A stretch of 64,000 nt of DNA, from the NCBI RefSeq assembly GCF_041381155.1, contig NC_091143.1, positions 29,389,331 through 29,453,330 on the forward strand. Reading direction: 5' to 3'. The stretch comes from Argopecten irradians (lineage: Eukaryota; Mollusca; Bivalvia; Pectinida; Pectinidae). This document shows, in pieces, positions 9,498 to 21,335 of the stretch. Position 1 is the first letter of the stretch, and each line of letters starts with the position of its first letter. A program made the translations under genes and the position numbers. The notes under the pieces were generated by a model that was not told the origin of the DNA, searched no databases, and was given only the letters and a program-made list of their open reading frames with translations.

Positions 9498-12400
9498 ATG
9501 CCCCGTAAAAACCTCCTGTGTCCGTGTAACATCTGCAAGTATAACGTTATCGATCTGATAATCGTAAATTAAGAGGACATGTCCAAAAGTATGGACGTTA
9601 CGACAGAAGACATGGAGAAGAAAGTTATGCGCACGTGGATAGGTCTATGGCCGCTGACACTGTTAGAGAAGGAATTACAAAACACAGTGCTATACGCGAA
9701 TCTTCTCATGAGCTCGAGAGTAGGAAGCGTAAAAAAACGTAAGATTTAAAGAATTTTAGATTGATCTTAAATGGTAAAATATACGTCATTAAAAAATAGC
9801 ATAATTTTATGCATGGATTCCAGATACTTCAGCTAGCTAGCCTAAGGTCTCTGTATAATGCGATTTTTGTTGTGTTCGACTTGCTTGGTGTCGTATCGAA
9901 GCTAAAGTTCAAAAATAGTTTTGACTGCATTTCAACTTCATCGTGTCAGTAGATATTACGGTATATTAGAAGGAGATTATAGGCAATGACGTACAGGATT
10001 ATACGCGCTCAAACCTTTGAGTCTTGATCCTTGTACTGAAGAAGAAGAAGAAGAAGAGGAGTTCGTATTGAATAACAAATGAAGATAACACTAATAGTAA
10101 AATAGTTTATATTTTGATATATGTCTCGATTCGATTGTTATCTTCATTTGTTATTCAATACAAACCCCTGTGCAATGATTAAATAATAGCTTGAAATCAG
10201 ATTGAATGTTTATATTTATTTATTTATAGAAACAATCATAATTTCTACTTTAGAATAATTGTTTTCTATCTATGACATACAAAAAAGGTGTCATATATAT
10301 ATATTATATTTCACTTCGGGTAGTGTATATGTAGGGTAAAGTACATTAAAGTATTGATTAACACTCAGCAATTCAAATCAAGACTAAAATTATTCGAGGA
10401 ATAACAAAGTTCAAGAATGTTTACTATTAAAATTTGAAACGATCAAATTAATAATAATAATAATATTTATTCAGGTAAAAAATAGGCATACTTAATATAA
10501 GATCAATTAATACAATATTAATAACCAAATGATTATTTATCAATTTTCAGTCTTATGGAAAAAGATTCAGACTTGACACGTATACCTCAGGAACAGCAGA
10601 GAGTGGAAGAAAGCATACATGTACAGAGGTATAATTGAGGAAGAATTTGTAAAAATATAAGTTTCTGATTTAATCTTGATGCTGCATATTTACATTCTTT
10701 GAGATAGATTCATCACTTTAACGATATATAATGCATGGCCAATGCTGCAATGCATAATAAATATTTTGAAGTAGACTTGAATTGTGTATTGTCAACAAAC
10801 CTGTGATATGATTCATATTGCTCACACAAGCGATATGTATTCATAATCATAAGATTATCATCTTTTAGATGAATGTATTGGAATACTTCAGACTGGTTTT
10901 GTTTTCTATCAAAGTAGACAACCTAGTAATGCTGTTACAGTACTATTCAGGGCTCTCGCTGGGCTGTGTTTGGGGCCATTCACAATGAAAAATAGTGTGT
11001 TTTTTCACAATCACTCGAGCTGATTTTTCACAATTCCCTGGTGTGGAAAAAATCAAAATAAATGCATCACAATTGGCAAAAACAAGACATAAAAAACTGA
11101 ACTATGTCATGAGAAATTAAAAAAAAAAAAAAAAAACAATGTTTACACAAAACAAATATAAATTATTTGGCACAGAAAGAAAGTGTTTTGGTAGTTTTTT
11201 CATAAATTTGGTGGATACTGTGCTAATTTCCACAATTCAGAAGGCCCGGGCCCTATTTCACACAAAAGTATGAGAGAGCCCTGCTATTGCAAAGACTTAA
11301 AATTCATTGATAATTTTAGCAAGACATGATCAAAATCAAATTGTAACAATTTTGTATTCATAAACTTTTTTTTCAGTATGCATGCCAGGCCAAATCTGGA
11401 GTTGCCTGTCCATGAAAGTGGAGACAATGATCATGATGAATGTGTGGATTTTGAGTCAACAAGTACTGTACATGTTCAAGATGATGAAAGGTAAAAGAGT
11501 TTTAAGTATTGTACAGTATTATGTTATATCTTATCCTAGTATGAAGATTTACTGTCATTGATATTGTAGCCAGATTCACAACTGAATAAGATGGGATACG
11601 GTAAGAGGTTTACAGGAATCTGTGCATTTTTGTGCCTCGAAACTTGTCCTGACAACTTCTAAACCTGTGAATTCATTCCTACATAGAAATATGAGAGATT
11701 TAACATAAGGAACTTAATTGAACCTTGGTATAATGCTTTGAGCTATAGGAATTACTTGAATATAAAGTTGAGAAAGATTAGTCAGGACAAACAAAATATT
11801 AAAGATTAAACAGGTGTTTGAGAAACAAGTATTTTAGAAATGTCATCTATATTTTATTTATTTATTTATTTCTAGCTTGCTAATAGAGTCAGAAGAAGAA
11901 TCGTCTGATATTGAAGGCCAAGATTCCTCAGATGAAGAATTAAATGCACAGTGTCAAGCAAGGCTGTACAACAAAGAGCTATATTCAAATGGAATTGCAG
12001 TTGAAAAAATGTATGGAGACTTTAGTTCTATTACTGTTCTACAATGGTTGGCAATGCAATTTCACCTGTTTTCTTCACATCCATCGATGAGCAAAGAGAT
12101 GTTTACAAATAATTTAAAATTAAATTGTTTTCTAAATTCACATTTGAATCAAAGGCAACTTCATCCTATTCCTACAACATACAAGGAAGCAAGGAAAATG
12201 ATTCAGCCCTATGTACTCCAAAAGCAGGTGTGTATTTTTCTTGTGTCAATGATTGCAAGATTTTCAAAAATGAGAACAAAAGTGATCAGTGTCAATTTTG
12301 TGGTTCTCGAGAAAAGAAGAGATTCATTTATCTACCTATTGGTCCACGTCTTGCAAGGTATTTTGGAGAAAGAAACTTGGCAAAGTTGCTTCATGACCAC

Positions 12401-14499
12401 TCTAGAAGACAAGAAAGTATAGAGTCAGATATGTGGGATCTTCATGATTCTCCTTCATGGAAACAACATTATTCAGCTGATGGGTATTTCAATGGCTCCA
12501 TGAATGGCATATCACTTGCCTTCGAAGTAGATGGCGTCAACCCTTTTCACAATGTTGGTGTTCAATATTCCATGACGCCAATGATGTTAACACTGCTCAA
12601 CCTACCGAGGGAAATTCGAAATTCTTTTGAAAATATAATGCTGGTAGGGATCATACCAGGAAGTGGGCGCAGTGAGGCAGGGAAGTTGGATCCTTACATA
12701 AATATCATGGTTGATGAAATGCTTGAACTCACAGAGTGTACTTTGGTCGACTCATATTTAGATGCACCTGTACAGATTAAGATTAAACTGCTATTCTATG
12801 TTATGGACTACCCTGGGCTATCCAAAGTGTTTAACTTACAAGGAAGTGGTGGGTTATCTGCATGTCACTGGTGCCATGTTCGTGGTGAGTACAATGGCAA
12901 TTTGAACAAAACAATTTATCCATCTAATTTTCTCTACCTTTCATCAGACGATCCTTTGATCAAGACAGATGATGAGAATTATGGATATCAAATAAAGAGA
13001 AGCAAACCAGTAGATAAAGATGTTATTTTGGAAGAATCGTCACGAACTGCATACGAAAACAGCAAGAGTAAAGTGAACAAAACATTTATTGCTTGCGCTA
13101 CTGGATGTAAACAACAATACGCTCTGGCAAGACTTCCCGGTCATAATCGAATTGAAGAAACACAACCAGATGCTTGCCACACAGTGAAGGATATTATTCA
13201 GAACATTGTTAAATTATTAACAAATAAAGGATTAGATATTGAGAAGATTGAAAAGGCAGAAGTTAGTGCTGGAAGGACAATAGTGGATCAGCAGCCCACA
13301 AAGAGACTTAACGATGTAAAGGGAAAAAGTAAACATGTGCAAAAGGTCTTCAAATGTGTACTTACAGAAACAGAAATGAAAGAGGCTGATGCAAGGGCTT
13401 GTAGCATAAGAACTCCATTAGGATTTGGAGTAAAACCTTCTCCATTTATTACCAAGAATAGCTCTTTAAAGTCACACGATTGGAAGCAGTTAGCTTGCCA
13501 GGGCATATTGAAGTTTTGCCTACGTGGATTTTTGTCAGCTGATTGTCGTCAGTCACTTTTTTACTTGCTTGATGTCATATCATTGTTGTGCATGGAGCAT
13601 CAGTGTATTGATCATTTGTCTTCATTGGAGGAAAAAAAGTGAACCACGCTCTTGCATTATTGGAGAGAGACTTCCCCCTTTCTATTCAAAACATAACAAC
13701 ACACATATTACATCATGTTGTTCAAAGTATCAGGAAGTTTGGTCCAGTGTACAGCACATGGATGTTTTGTTACGAAAGATTTAACTCGTGGCTCTGCAAA
13801 AGAACTCTAAATATGCGTCACCCTGAATCGACAGCAGTTGAAACTTATATTATTTTCGACTGGTGTCAGTTTATGATCAGCTCGGGGAAAATGCCGGAAG
13901 GATTTTCTGAAAACATAGTTCGTGATATGACATACATGTACTATGACAATGAAGAAGAAGATATTTGTGTGAATGAGAATGATTCTTCCACTCTTAATGG
14001 ATATCGACCCAATAAGAAGGAATTAAAGGTTATCAGCAGAGTTTGTGACAAGTGTTCAAACAATGAGAAAAACTGTGACATTAGGAAAAAAGGTCAAATG
14101 ACTGTCACTCACATCCCTACTGGACGTAAAGTTACGTATACTAGCACAACAAATCAGCGTACTGGAGCAAAGACAAATTCTGCTTATATCTGTTTTGAAG
14201 TTGAGAGAGGAAAGAGAGAACAGAAGATAGAGTCTGGAAAGTTTCTGTGTTTTGGTAAAATTTTGTACTTTATTTCACACAAAGAAAATCTGTCAACAAG
14301 AAAGGAGATTGTCTTTGCAGTTATTCAGAATTACACACCAGAATATGACATGGAAAGTGGATTGTGGTTCTGTAATACAGTTGGTAATAAAGATAAAAAG
14401 GTCATCTTTGATCTCAAGGATTTGTCACTCCCACTGGTTACTGCAGAGGAAAATGGAGCACTGTGGTTTTTGAATTCTAACAAGAAACCATTCATATGA
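9498..14499 (+). CDS. CACTA transposase (TNP2 / Transposase_21 plus DUF4218), four exons, interrupted
   Basis: Exons supported by GT-AG sites in one consistent phase: 9498-9738, 10551-10628, 11377-11490 and 11876-14499. Exon 1 starts MPRKNLLCPCNICKYN, a short Cys-containing N-terminus. Exons 2 and 3 are short and acidic. Exon 4 holds the core: LAMQFHLFSSHPSMSKE, VNDCKIF...CQFCGSREK, FEVDGVNPFHNVGVQYS, NLPREIRN, IIPGSGRSEAGKLDPYINIM, MDYPGLSKVF and the Cys/His motif ACHWCHVRG. These are hallmarks of Transposase_21. A DUF4218-like segment follows (VNHALALLERDFPLSI ... WMFCYERFN), then a C-terminal domain ending at 14499. The Asp residues in DGVNPF and MDYPG are plausible catalytic residues (inference). 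The frame changes once in exon 1 (about 9540-9565), once near the T5 run at 12235-12239, and once at the A7 run 13632-13638. Each is explained by a single base. It cuts and pastes the element if functional. Confidence 0.88.
10031..10058 (+). repeat. (GAA)n microsatellite in transposase intron 1
   Basis: A short run of GAA/GAAGAAG units at about 10038-10058. Confidence 0.8.
10065..10161. repeat. Perfect 26-bp inverted repeat with 45-bp loop in transposase intron 1
   Basis: Arms at 10065-10090 and 10136-10161 are exact reverse complements, starting GTATTGAATAACAAATG. It could form an intronic hairpin, or be a MITE remnant. Confidence 0.85.
10948..11283. mobile_element. 336-bp MITE in transposase intron 2 (hAT-like termini)
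   Basis: The ends CAGGGCTCTC and GAGAGCCCTG are perfect inverses. The 5-bp sequence CTATT occurs directly on both sides (10943-10947 and 11284-11288). CAGGG termini with a short duplication suggest the hAT group, although most hAT elements make 8 bp. No coding sequence inside. It inserted after the CACTA element did, or moved with it. Confidence 0.75.
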
Positions 14500-14596
14500 A
14501 CATTTATGCAAAGTCAATTAATTATAATTTGATGGACATTTAACATGTTTAAAGTGATTTTGAGGCTAAATGCTCTCAAACAAATGATTGCATGTG

Positions 14597-15590
14597 TTTT
14601 TAGCTCACCTGGCCCAAAGGGCCGGTGAGCTTATGTCATGGCGCGGCGTCCGTCGTCCGTCGTCCGTCCGTCCGTCCGTCGTCCGTCTGTCCGTCAACAA
14701 TTCCTTTAAATGGCTACTAGTCATAGAGTTCTGCATGGATTGTAACCAAATTTGGCCACAAACATCCTTGGGGGAGGGGGAACAGAACTTGTATAAATTT
14801 TGGCTCTGACCCCCCCGGGGGCAGGAGGGGCGGGGCCCAATAGGGGAAATAGAGGTAAATCCTATAAATCGCTACTAGTCATAGAGTTCTGCATGGATTG
14901 TAACCAAATTTGGCCACAAACATCCTTGGGGGAGGGGGAACAGAACTTGTATAAATTTTGGCTCTGACCCCCCCGGGGGCAGGAGGGGCGGGGCCCAATA
15001 GGGGAAATAGAGGTAAATCCTATAAATCGCTACTTGTCCTAGAGTTCTGCATGGATTGTAACCAATTTGGCCACAAACATCTTTGGGGGAAGGGGAACAG
15101 AGCTTGTATAAATTTTGGCTCTGACCCCCCTGGGGGCAGGAGGGGCGGGGCCCAATAGGGGAAATAGAGGTAAATCCTATAAATCGCTACTTGTCCTAGA
15201 GTTTTGCATGGATTGTAAACAAATTTGGCCACAAACATCCTTGGGGAAAGGGGAACAGAACTTGTATAAATTTTGGCTCTGACCCCCTGGGGGCAGGAGG
15301 GGCAGGGCCCAATAGGGGAAATAGAGGTTAAATCCTATAAATCGCTACTTGTCCTAGAGTTCTGCATGGATTGTAACCAAATTTGGCCACAAACATCCTT
15401 TTTGGAAGGGAAACAGAACTTGTATAAATTTTGGCTCTTACCCCCCAGGGGCAGGAGAGGTGTGGCCCAATATGGGAAATCGGAGGTAAATATTCAAATT
15501 CCTTCAGAAAAGAAACAATGAACCTGTATTCAGAACATGACTTGGCATTACAAACCAGGTGAGCGATACAGGCCCTCTGGGCCTCTTGTT
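14597..15590 (+). mobile_element. Pearl-like / Helentron-like repeat, family A, with five 158-bp core units
   Basis: It starts TTTTAGCTCACCTGGCCC with a strong terminal hairpin (AGCTCACC...GGTGAGCT). CCGTCC microsatellite sequence and a core repeated at a 158-bp period follow (gagttctgcatgg at 14726, 14884, 15042, 15199, 15357). It ends CCAGGTGAGCG followed by a hairpin AGGCCCTCTGGGCCT and CTTGTT. A tandem core between hairpin-bearing ends is the layout of bivalve 'pearl' elements, thought to be non-autonomous rolling-circle (Helitron-like) transposons. Assignment to that group is inference. All open frames inside are repeats, not genes. Confidence 0.7.
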
Positions 15591-15930
15591 TGTTTTTGTT
15601 TTTGTATTGGTACATGTATTCGATAGAATGAATTGTAGCTGCATGTTTTATATAAGAAGCTGGATGTAGTAGGATTATAATTATCACATCAGGTTCAATT
15701 CCATGTAATTATGAACAAATTAAGTTAATAATAAATCCCATTCCTATGCACTGTAAGTGTACAAACATATATCTATGTACCAGCTACCTTAGAACTGCAA
15801 TTAAGTTTTATAATACATGTATACAGATATGAAACAAATAAGATAAAGACATGGAGATTGAAAAAATATGATTTATTCTGTGTTTACATTTCAAATTTAC
15901 ATTGTATAAAGATCTTTGTCATTAAGTTAT
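15591..15930. other. Right interior of the CACTA element, non-coding
   Basis: AT-rich sequence between the pearl-like insertion and the right subterminal array. No gene seen. Confidence 0.5.
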
Positions 15931-16420
15931 TACTAATAAATAATGGCAATCAATCTTTATCAAGTAACTCAGCTGATGGATTTACTCTCAATATAATGCC
16001 CATTAATAAATTAACACAAATCAAAAAGTCAACATTTGGAATTAATGGCCATTAACGATCCTCTGATAACAAAATGATATAAGTAATGGCTATTAAAACT
16101 GAACTTATGAGAATAATGGCAATGAATACTTGAAATCGTAAATAATTGCCATTATTTTCTTTGTTTAATGGGAATTAATAACAGCTATAACAAAAAATAA
16201 TGCACATTAAAAAATAATGCCCATAACATTGATGAAAATAACTTCTTATTAATGGATATTTTGAAAAATAATGGCTGATTAAATATATTAATGTGCATTA
16301 ATTATTTCCTTCAGAAAAAAGGAAACATGAATTAATGGTAGGAATTGATTGTTTTATGGAAAGTAATAGGGTTTTAATGCCATTTTAATGAAATTTTAAT
16401 AGCAATAACTGACAGTAGTG
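15930..16420. repeat. Right subterminal repeat array of the CACTA element
   Basis: Dense AATGGCCATTA, AATGGCTATTA and AATAATGGC words in both orientations lead into the inverted terminal repeat TGACAGTAGTG. It matches the left array in composition but is not a base-for-base inverted copy beyond the terminal 11 bp. Confidence 0.75.
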
Positions 16421-16423
16421 TCT

Positions 16424-16717
16424 GCTCCTGCTTAGCGCTCAGCAAAAAGGGAGTGGGACGACTGGTTCACCCGTTGTCAGTATAATGTGACCGGGTGGGG
16501 TGTGTTGTTTGGTGTCTTCAGCGGCATGCTTCAGTGATATAGCACTATGAAAAGGGCAACAGTTCCACTATACAAGAAAACAAAACATGAATATACCGCA
16601 GTCTCCCGAAACACGCACCTCGCACAACATACACGCAACACACCGCATACATGGGAGGCCGTCCTTACATGACCATAGCTGTTAATAGGACGTTAATTAA
16701 TCAAACAATCAAACAAA
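16424..16717 (+). repeat. SINE-like repeat, tail half (interrupted copy)
   Basis: Continues the copy broken at 5334, from gctcctgcttagcgc to the tail CAAACAATCAAACAAA. The right-hand target duplication GCATTGGTCAAT follows at 16718-16729. Confidence 0.9.
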
Positions 16718-16729
16718 GCATTGGTCAAT

Positions 16730-19418
16730 TGAAATAGTTATTATATGTGAGAGTTATATATAATTTATCAAACCCAAACCCAAACCGAACCCTTATTCTT
16801 TTAAAGAAGCTCAATTGCCGACAGATCATAAACGATTCTCATCATTTGAACAATAATATAATTGGTGTTTAATCGTGTATATGTCTACTTAACACAAACA
16901 TTAGTATTATATAATCTGTTTTGCTTTTGGTGCAAGCGCAATCATTAAGTCAATCCATATAGAACAGTGTGCCAAAGAACTTTTTTCAAGGGATGCAATT
17001 ATTTGTTTTCGTATTTTATCTTTAAGTAAAATTAGAAACTCAGTCTTTTCAATGGTGGTAATGGTGTAAAGTAGCTATCGTCTATTCCTGTTTTTGATAG
17101 AAAAAATATACCATTTGTCAGCGGTAGAGCATTTTTGTGTAGTCCATTTAAAAAATTCAATATATAGCAATATAATTCAATATTAAAAATTAACAAACAA
17201 GGGAGGATTTTTTTATTTTTAAGTAGGCTTAGCACAAATCTAAAAAAAAAAAACTATTGTATTTAAAAAAGCCAATTATACGAAAATACTACGAAATGAG
17301 TCGTGGATAATGCGTAATCAATAGATGATGCCGGAAGGTTTAAACAAAGTATCACAATGTGCTCATTTAAATTTAACCTTCATGTTTAATTATGGTTAAT
17401 CACTACTGTAACAATGTAATGCGGAGTACCAAATTTTGTTTTGTAGTGGAGTTTACATGTTTCTTTACATTTATGAATGAATTTGACTATAACAAAGTCA
17501 GAGTGTTTACCGCTGGCTTTGAAACGTTGAGCTATTTCCAATTCTTAAATGGATTATGACCCCAAACGCCATGCTACCGTATTTTTCTAAATAGATTGTT
17601 TCCGTCACCGCCGTAATGTCGCTTTTCAGCCAATATCACGGTTTGTCTAATAGGGTAATGGAATGAAAACAGCTTCCTGAATGGGGTTAGGTTACTCTTT
17701 TTAAATGGTGAAAGCCACATCAGAAAAAAATTTTCCTCTCGTTTTCAAAAACGGGAAATAGTTTCTAAACTGATACTACCTATTTAAGACCGATTACCAA
17801 AATAACGATGCTGCCTTTGCAATGCAATTAACTTAATTGTAGTAATAAAACTGCATTATGCATCAAATTAAGGTGATCTGAGAGTACATCTTGCATGGAT
17901 ACGCTTCTTTTAATGGTCAATTTATTTGTCTTAGCGAGTTTCTTATACGCCAAAAATATTTTTCAATTGATCTGAAGTAATGATGAGACATTTCACAGGG
18001 ACATCAACTATATTGAGAGCTATAAGAATTACATAAGCGTCATTGAAAAATGGTATTCACTCACAACAAGATATCGTCTACGTATAATTACCAATATTTA
18101 CATTTTCACTTCGCTCCGCCTCAATGAAACTAGTAAACTCCGATCACTTCATTTCCCAAGAAGATGCTTGGTCACGCGCTGACCTCTGACCGGCGTGAGA
18201 ATACATTTTGACATTGTTTACATTTTAACCTAGTTTTACGCCGCTTCAGTTTTGAATGAACTTTCTGGGATGTGGCCTATCGCTGTACATTTAGAAACAC
18301 AGACAGAAATGTTTGATAAAGTGATATTAGAAATTGTTGGTAATATGATATTACAGATATTTTACACGTATTTTGAAGAAACGATGACTTAAGCTCAAGC
18401 CCCGGAAATGCTGAACATAGGCTACTGAGCGCAGCGATGTTCATCACTCATCGAAGTAGGCATAATCGAACGCAAATAGTTAGGATAATATGTACAATAT
18501 ATAGATCTATATGTGAAACGGTGACATACATGTAAGCTTAGAAACGATAGATTCCATAAAAATACGCTCAAATACCAAACAGGCTGATTTCAGTGACATA
18601 AGCCTAACGAAACGATTCTGCGAGTGTCAAAACCCACGGCATTCGAGGGTCGTTGGAAACCACCAACATTTCAAATAAATGTTTCTCTACTTACTTTATA
18701 CAGAATTTTAATCCTAAAACTCCAGTTGACAGAGAAGTTATCACATTTCAAGAATAACACACAAGTCTTCCAGTGATCTGCGACTAAATCCCACATTTTA
18801 ACACGTTTTTATTGAGCCCCTGAAGCATGGTTCTTGGACCGCATCGCATACCATAGACACAGGGGTTGGATTTCACAACAGGTTTAGTTAATAAACATTT
18901 AACTGCCAGCTACAAACAATTACCAGACGGAAATACAACATTCAGGTACATTCCATAACAATCGCAATTGATTTTTAAAAGATTTGATTATGTTTAGATA
19001 CCAACTATTCAGCATTTTCACCACAATCGTCATTTTCTTCAAAACCGGACCCCTGCTAAATCGAGCAACCGGATTACACGTTGACTGCACTGCTAGTACT
19101 GCGCAGTATTTTTTTATTTGAAGCTACATGATCATGTTTTTATGATACAATTTAAGCCATTAATTCCTGTACATAAAAACAATATTTCAAAATCGCCGTT
19201 TTTAATTGTAACAACGCGCAAAGAATGAAGTTATTTTCGGAACTACATTTTATGTTGCCTTGGTGACGAAAAGAACTGACTGGCGGCTGTTCCGTAGCTG
19301 TACATACATGTACGATAACTGATACAATGTTGCAAATTGTATAATAATCTTATACCGAATACATATAATTTGACTTTTTTCAAAAGCGGGATATTTAAAT
19401 TGGTTAACGTAAATATAA
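16730..19418. other. Unassigned non-coding DNA
   Basis: No coding frame with plausible composition. Three tandem AAACCC units near 16770 are too few to be telomeric. The open frame at 17032-17235 has the composition of AT-rich noise. Confidence 0.4.
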
Positions 19419-19569
19419 GGATTGATTATCAATTTTGTTGCTTGCATTGACTGATGAAGAAAGTTAATCTCGTGCAAATGTTACATGAACTGCTTCGCAG
19501 TTCACTTCATTTGCACGAGATTAACTTTCTTCATCAGTCAATGCAAGCAACAAAATTGACAATCAATCC
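19419..19569. repeat. 151-bp near-perfect hairpin (62-bp arms)
   Basis: Arms 19419-19480 and 19508-19569 are reverse complements with one mismatch. The 27-base loop itself contains GAACTGCTTCGCAGTTC, a 7-bp inner stem. The arms include ATTGACTGATGAAGAAAG. No target duplication was recognised. It could be a young MITE, a template-switch palindrome, or a small-RNA hairpin. Confidence 0.9.
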
Positions 19570-21324
19570 TTAATTGATACCATTCATACATGTCTTTGAA
19601 AGGCGATTCGTTTCTTCCGTTAATTGATCTTTCAGATTAATCTTAATTTCATGCGATTCAATTACGCAAGATTGAATGATGACTTCTTCCCGTGTGGCGT
19701 TGATGGTTTTTTTTTTATTAAGTTCATACATGAAAGATTCAAGAGTTTATAGGTCTGCTTAAATTAGCACTAGCCAAACACGATTTATAACAATGACTTT
19801 GTTTACAGGACAATGTTGTTTGTAGAAGGTGGAATATCTGGGATGTTATGTAAAATGTTCTGTTGGATATTTCCTGATGTCTAGTTGCTTTATCAGTATA
19901 AATAGCACACATTCAGATATGATACTAATTATCTTTTGTGTAATAATACGTTCCACTAATTTGCTGCATCCTGAAATCTAACTTTTATTTGTTAAAGCAA
20001 TTTTCAATCCCAATGTTTTATCGGTCAAATCTAAACAACGGGGCTACATAATACAGCACTGGTGGATATCACGAGGAGTAATCAGCGGCAAATGCTTCCG
20101 TTAAAATAAAATAAATAGAGATATCAGTTAAATAGTCTGCAGTAGTAAAATCAGTAATCAAACACTAAAACGCTACCAACACTACACCATCCCCCTAGAT
20201 ATTACATCATACAAACAATACACCTCGTTTAAATCCTAGTCTTGTTCTGATCTTATGAAGAACGATCGTTATTACAGGTTTCCTATTCAATCTATAACCA
20301 CCAAAATGTTTCATTCTTTACTGTTGTCTCATACAATATAGGCTTTCTTTTTGTATTTTACATAGAAAAATAAAAGATAAATATATATCTTGGCAGTACT
20401 GGCAAAAATCATTATATTCAAGTCCACAATGCAGTGATATGAGTATATGTAAACAGACCATGAAGCCTAGCTGTGGTATACAAATTTATTTTGTATTTTT
20501 TTACATTAGTGATCGTAAGGTGACTTCTGCAGACATACATACATCATTAAAGCAAAAACCTAAGTGTAAGAATTATATGTTATAATGGTTTATAAAGTTT
20601 GTCTGTCACTTTTAATGATTTTCACGACCTAAGTGCCTTAAAAGTGCTAAAGTAAAATATGCCCATCTTCCATGACATACAGTACTTTAAACAAAAATAA
20701 CTATTGACATTACGACTACCATCTTTATGATTATTTTCTAATTTATCATTTTACAAAATTATTGGTTTGAATTCCGTTCTACAATTTCCTGTGTATGACC
20801 TATGAAAGATTCATTCAATGTACTCTTTTACGTACAGTTGTATTATTTCTAATTTTCACGATCACAAACTCTCATAAAACATACTATGTGAGAATATTTA
20901 TGCTTATATATGATGGTTCAGATCTATGAAAGCACCAAAATACTATTGACATAGAAGTAAATGTCGCATGAAATATCACACGTTTTGGAAGAACCGCCAC
21001 AATCAACGCCATGTTGTAAACTTTCGGGTAATATCGGAAAAGCAAGTTGCATCACGTGACCGACATCGGCGATAACGGTATAGATCGCAACCTTCCGAAC
21101 CGTATCACGTGGTCAATATCGGCAATACCCGTACAGATCTGAATAAATCGCTACAGTTCGGATACTTTCGAGCTATTCTAACGCGTACACGTAAAAAATC
21201 AATATTTTAGTTCAATTTTTAATAACTTTGCGAAATACAGAGTTAACAAATGTCGATAAATATCAAAAGTTTAAAACTTAGAGAGGCAGAAGAAACTTTG
21301 TAGAACACTCTAAATACTTTTTCT
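19570..21324. other. Unassigned non-coding DNA
   Basis: AT-rich, with no coding frame. Around 21053-21180 a diverged tandem pair contains two CACGTG E-boxes (see findings). Confidence 0.4.
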
Positions 21325-21335
21325 ATGCCAAAAAT

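Larger units (their letters stand above)
5335..16420 (+). mobile_element. CACTA (EnSpm/CMC) DNA transposon, 11,086 bp, near-complete
   Basis: Both ends are visible: 5' CACTACTGTCA at 5335 and its perfect inverse TGACAGTAGTG ending at 16420. They are flanked by the 3-bp target duplication TCT (5332-5334 and 16421-16423). CACTA termini and a 3-bp duplication define the superfamily. The target is the middle of a SINE whose halves and own 12-bp duplication lie on either side. Inside are subterminal arrays at both ends, a minus-strand accessory gene (6528-7967) and a plus-strand TNP2-type transposase (9498-14499). A MITE (10948-11283) sits in an intron, and a pearl-like repeat (14597-15590) lies downstream of the transposase. 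Without these two insertions the element is about 9.75 kb. Several frame interruptions in both genes suggest it is either no longer autonomous or carries homopolymer errors in the assembly. Confidence 0.93.

Noticed and set aside
14588-15687. Stack of open frames on both strands with repeated LVLEFCMDCNQ-type peptides
   Set aside because: They come from the 158-bp core units of the pearl-like repeat. Period 158 is not a multiple of three, so the peptide is not a coding repeat.
16770-16795. Telomere-like AAACCC units
   Set aside because: Only three or four imperfect units, in the middle of ordinary sequence.
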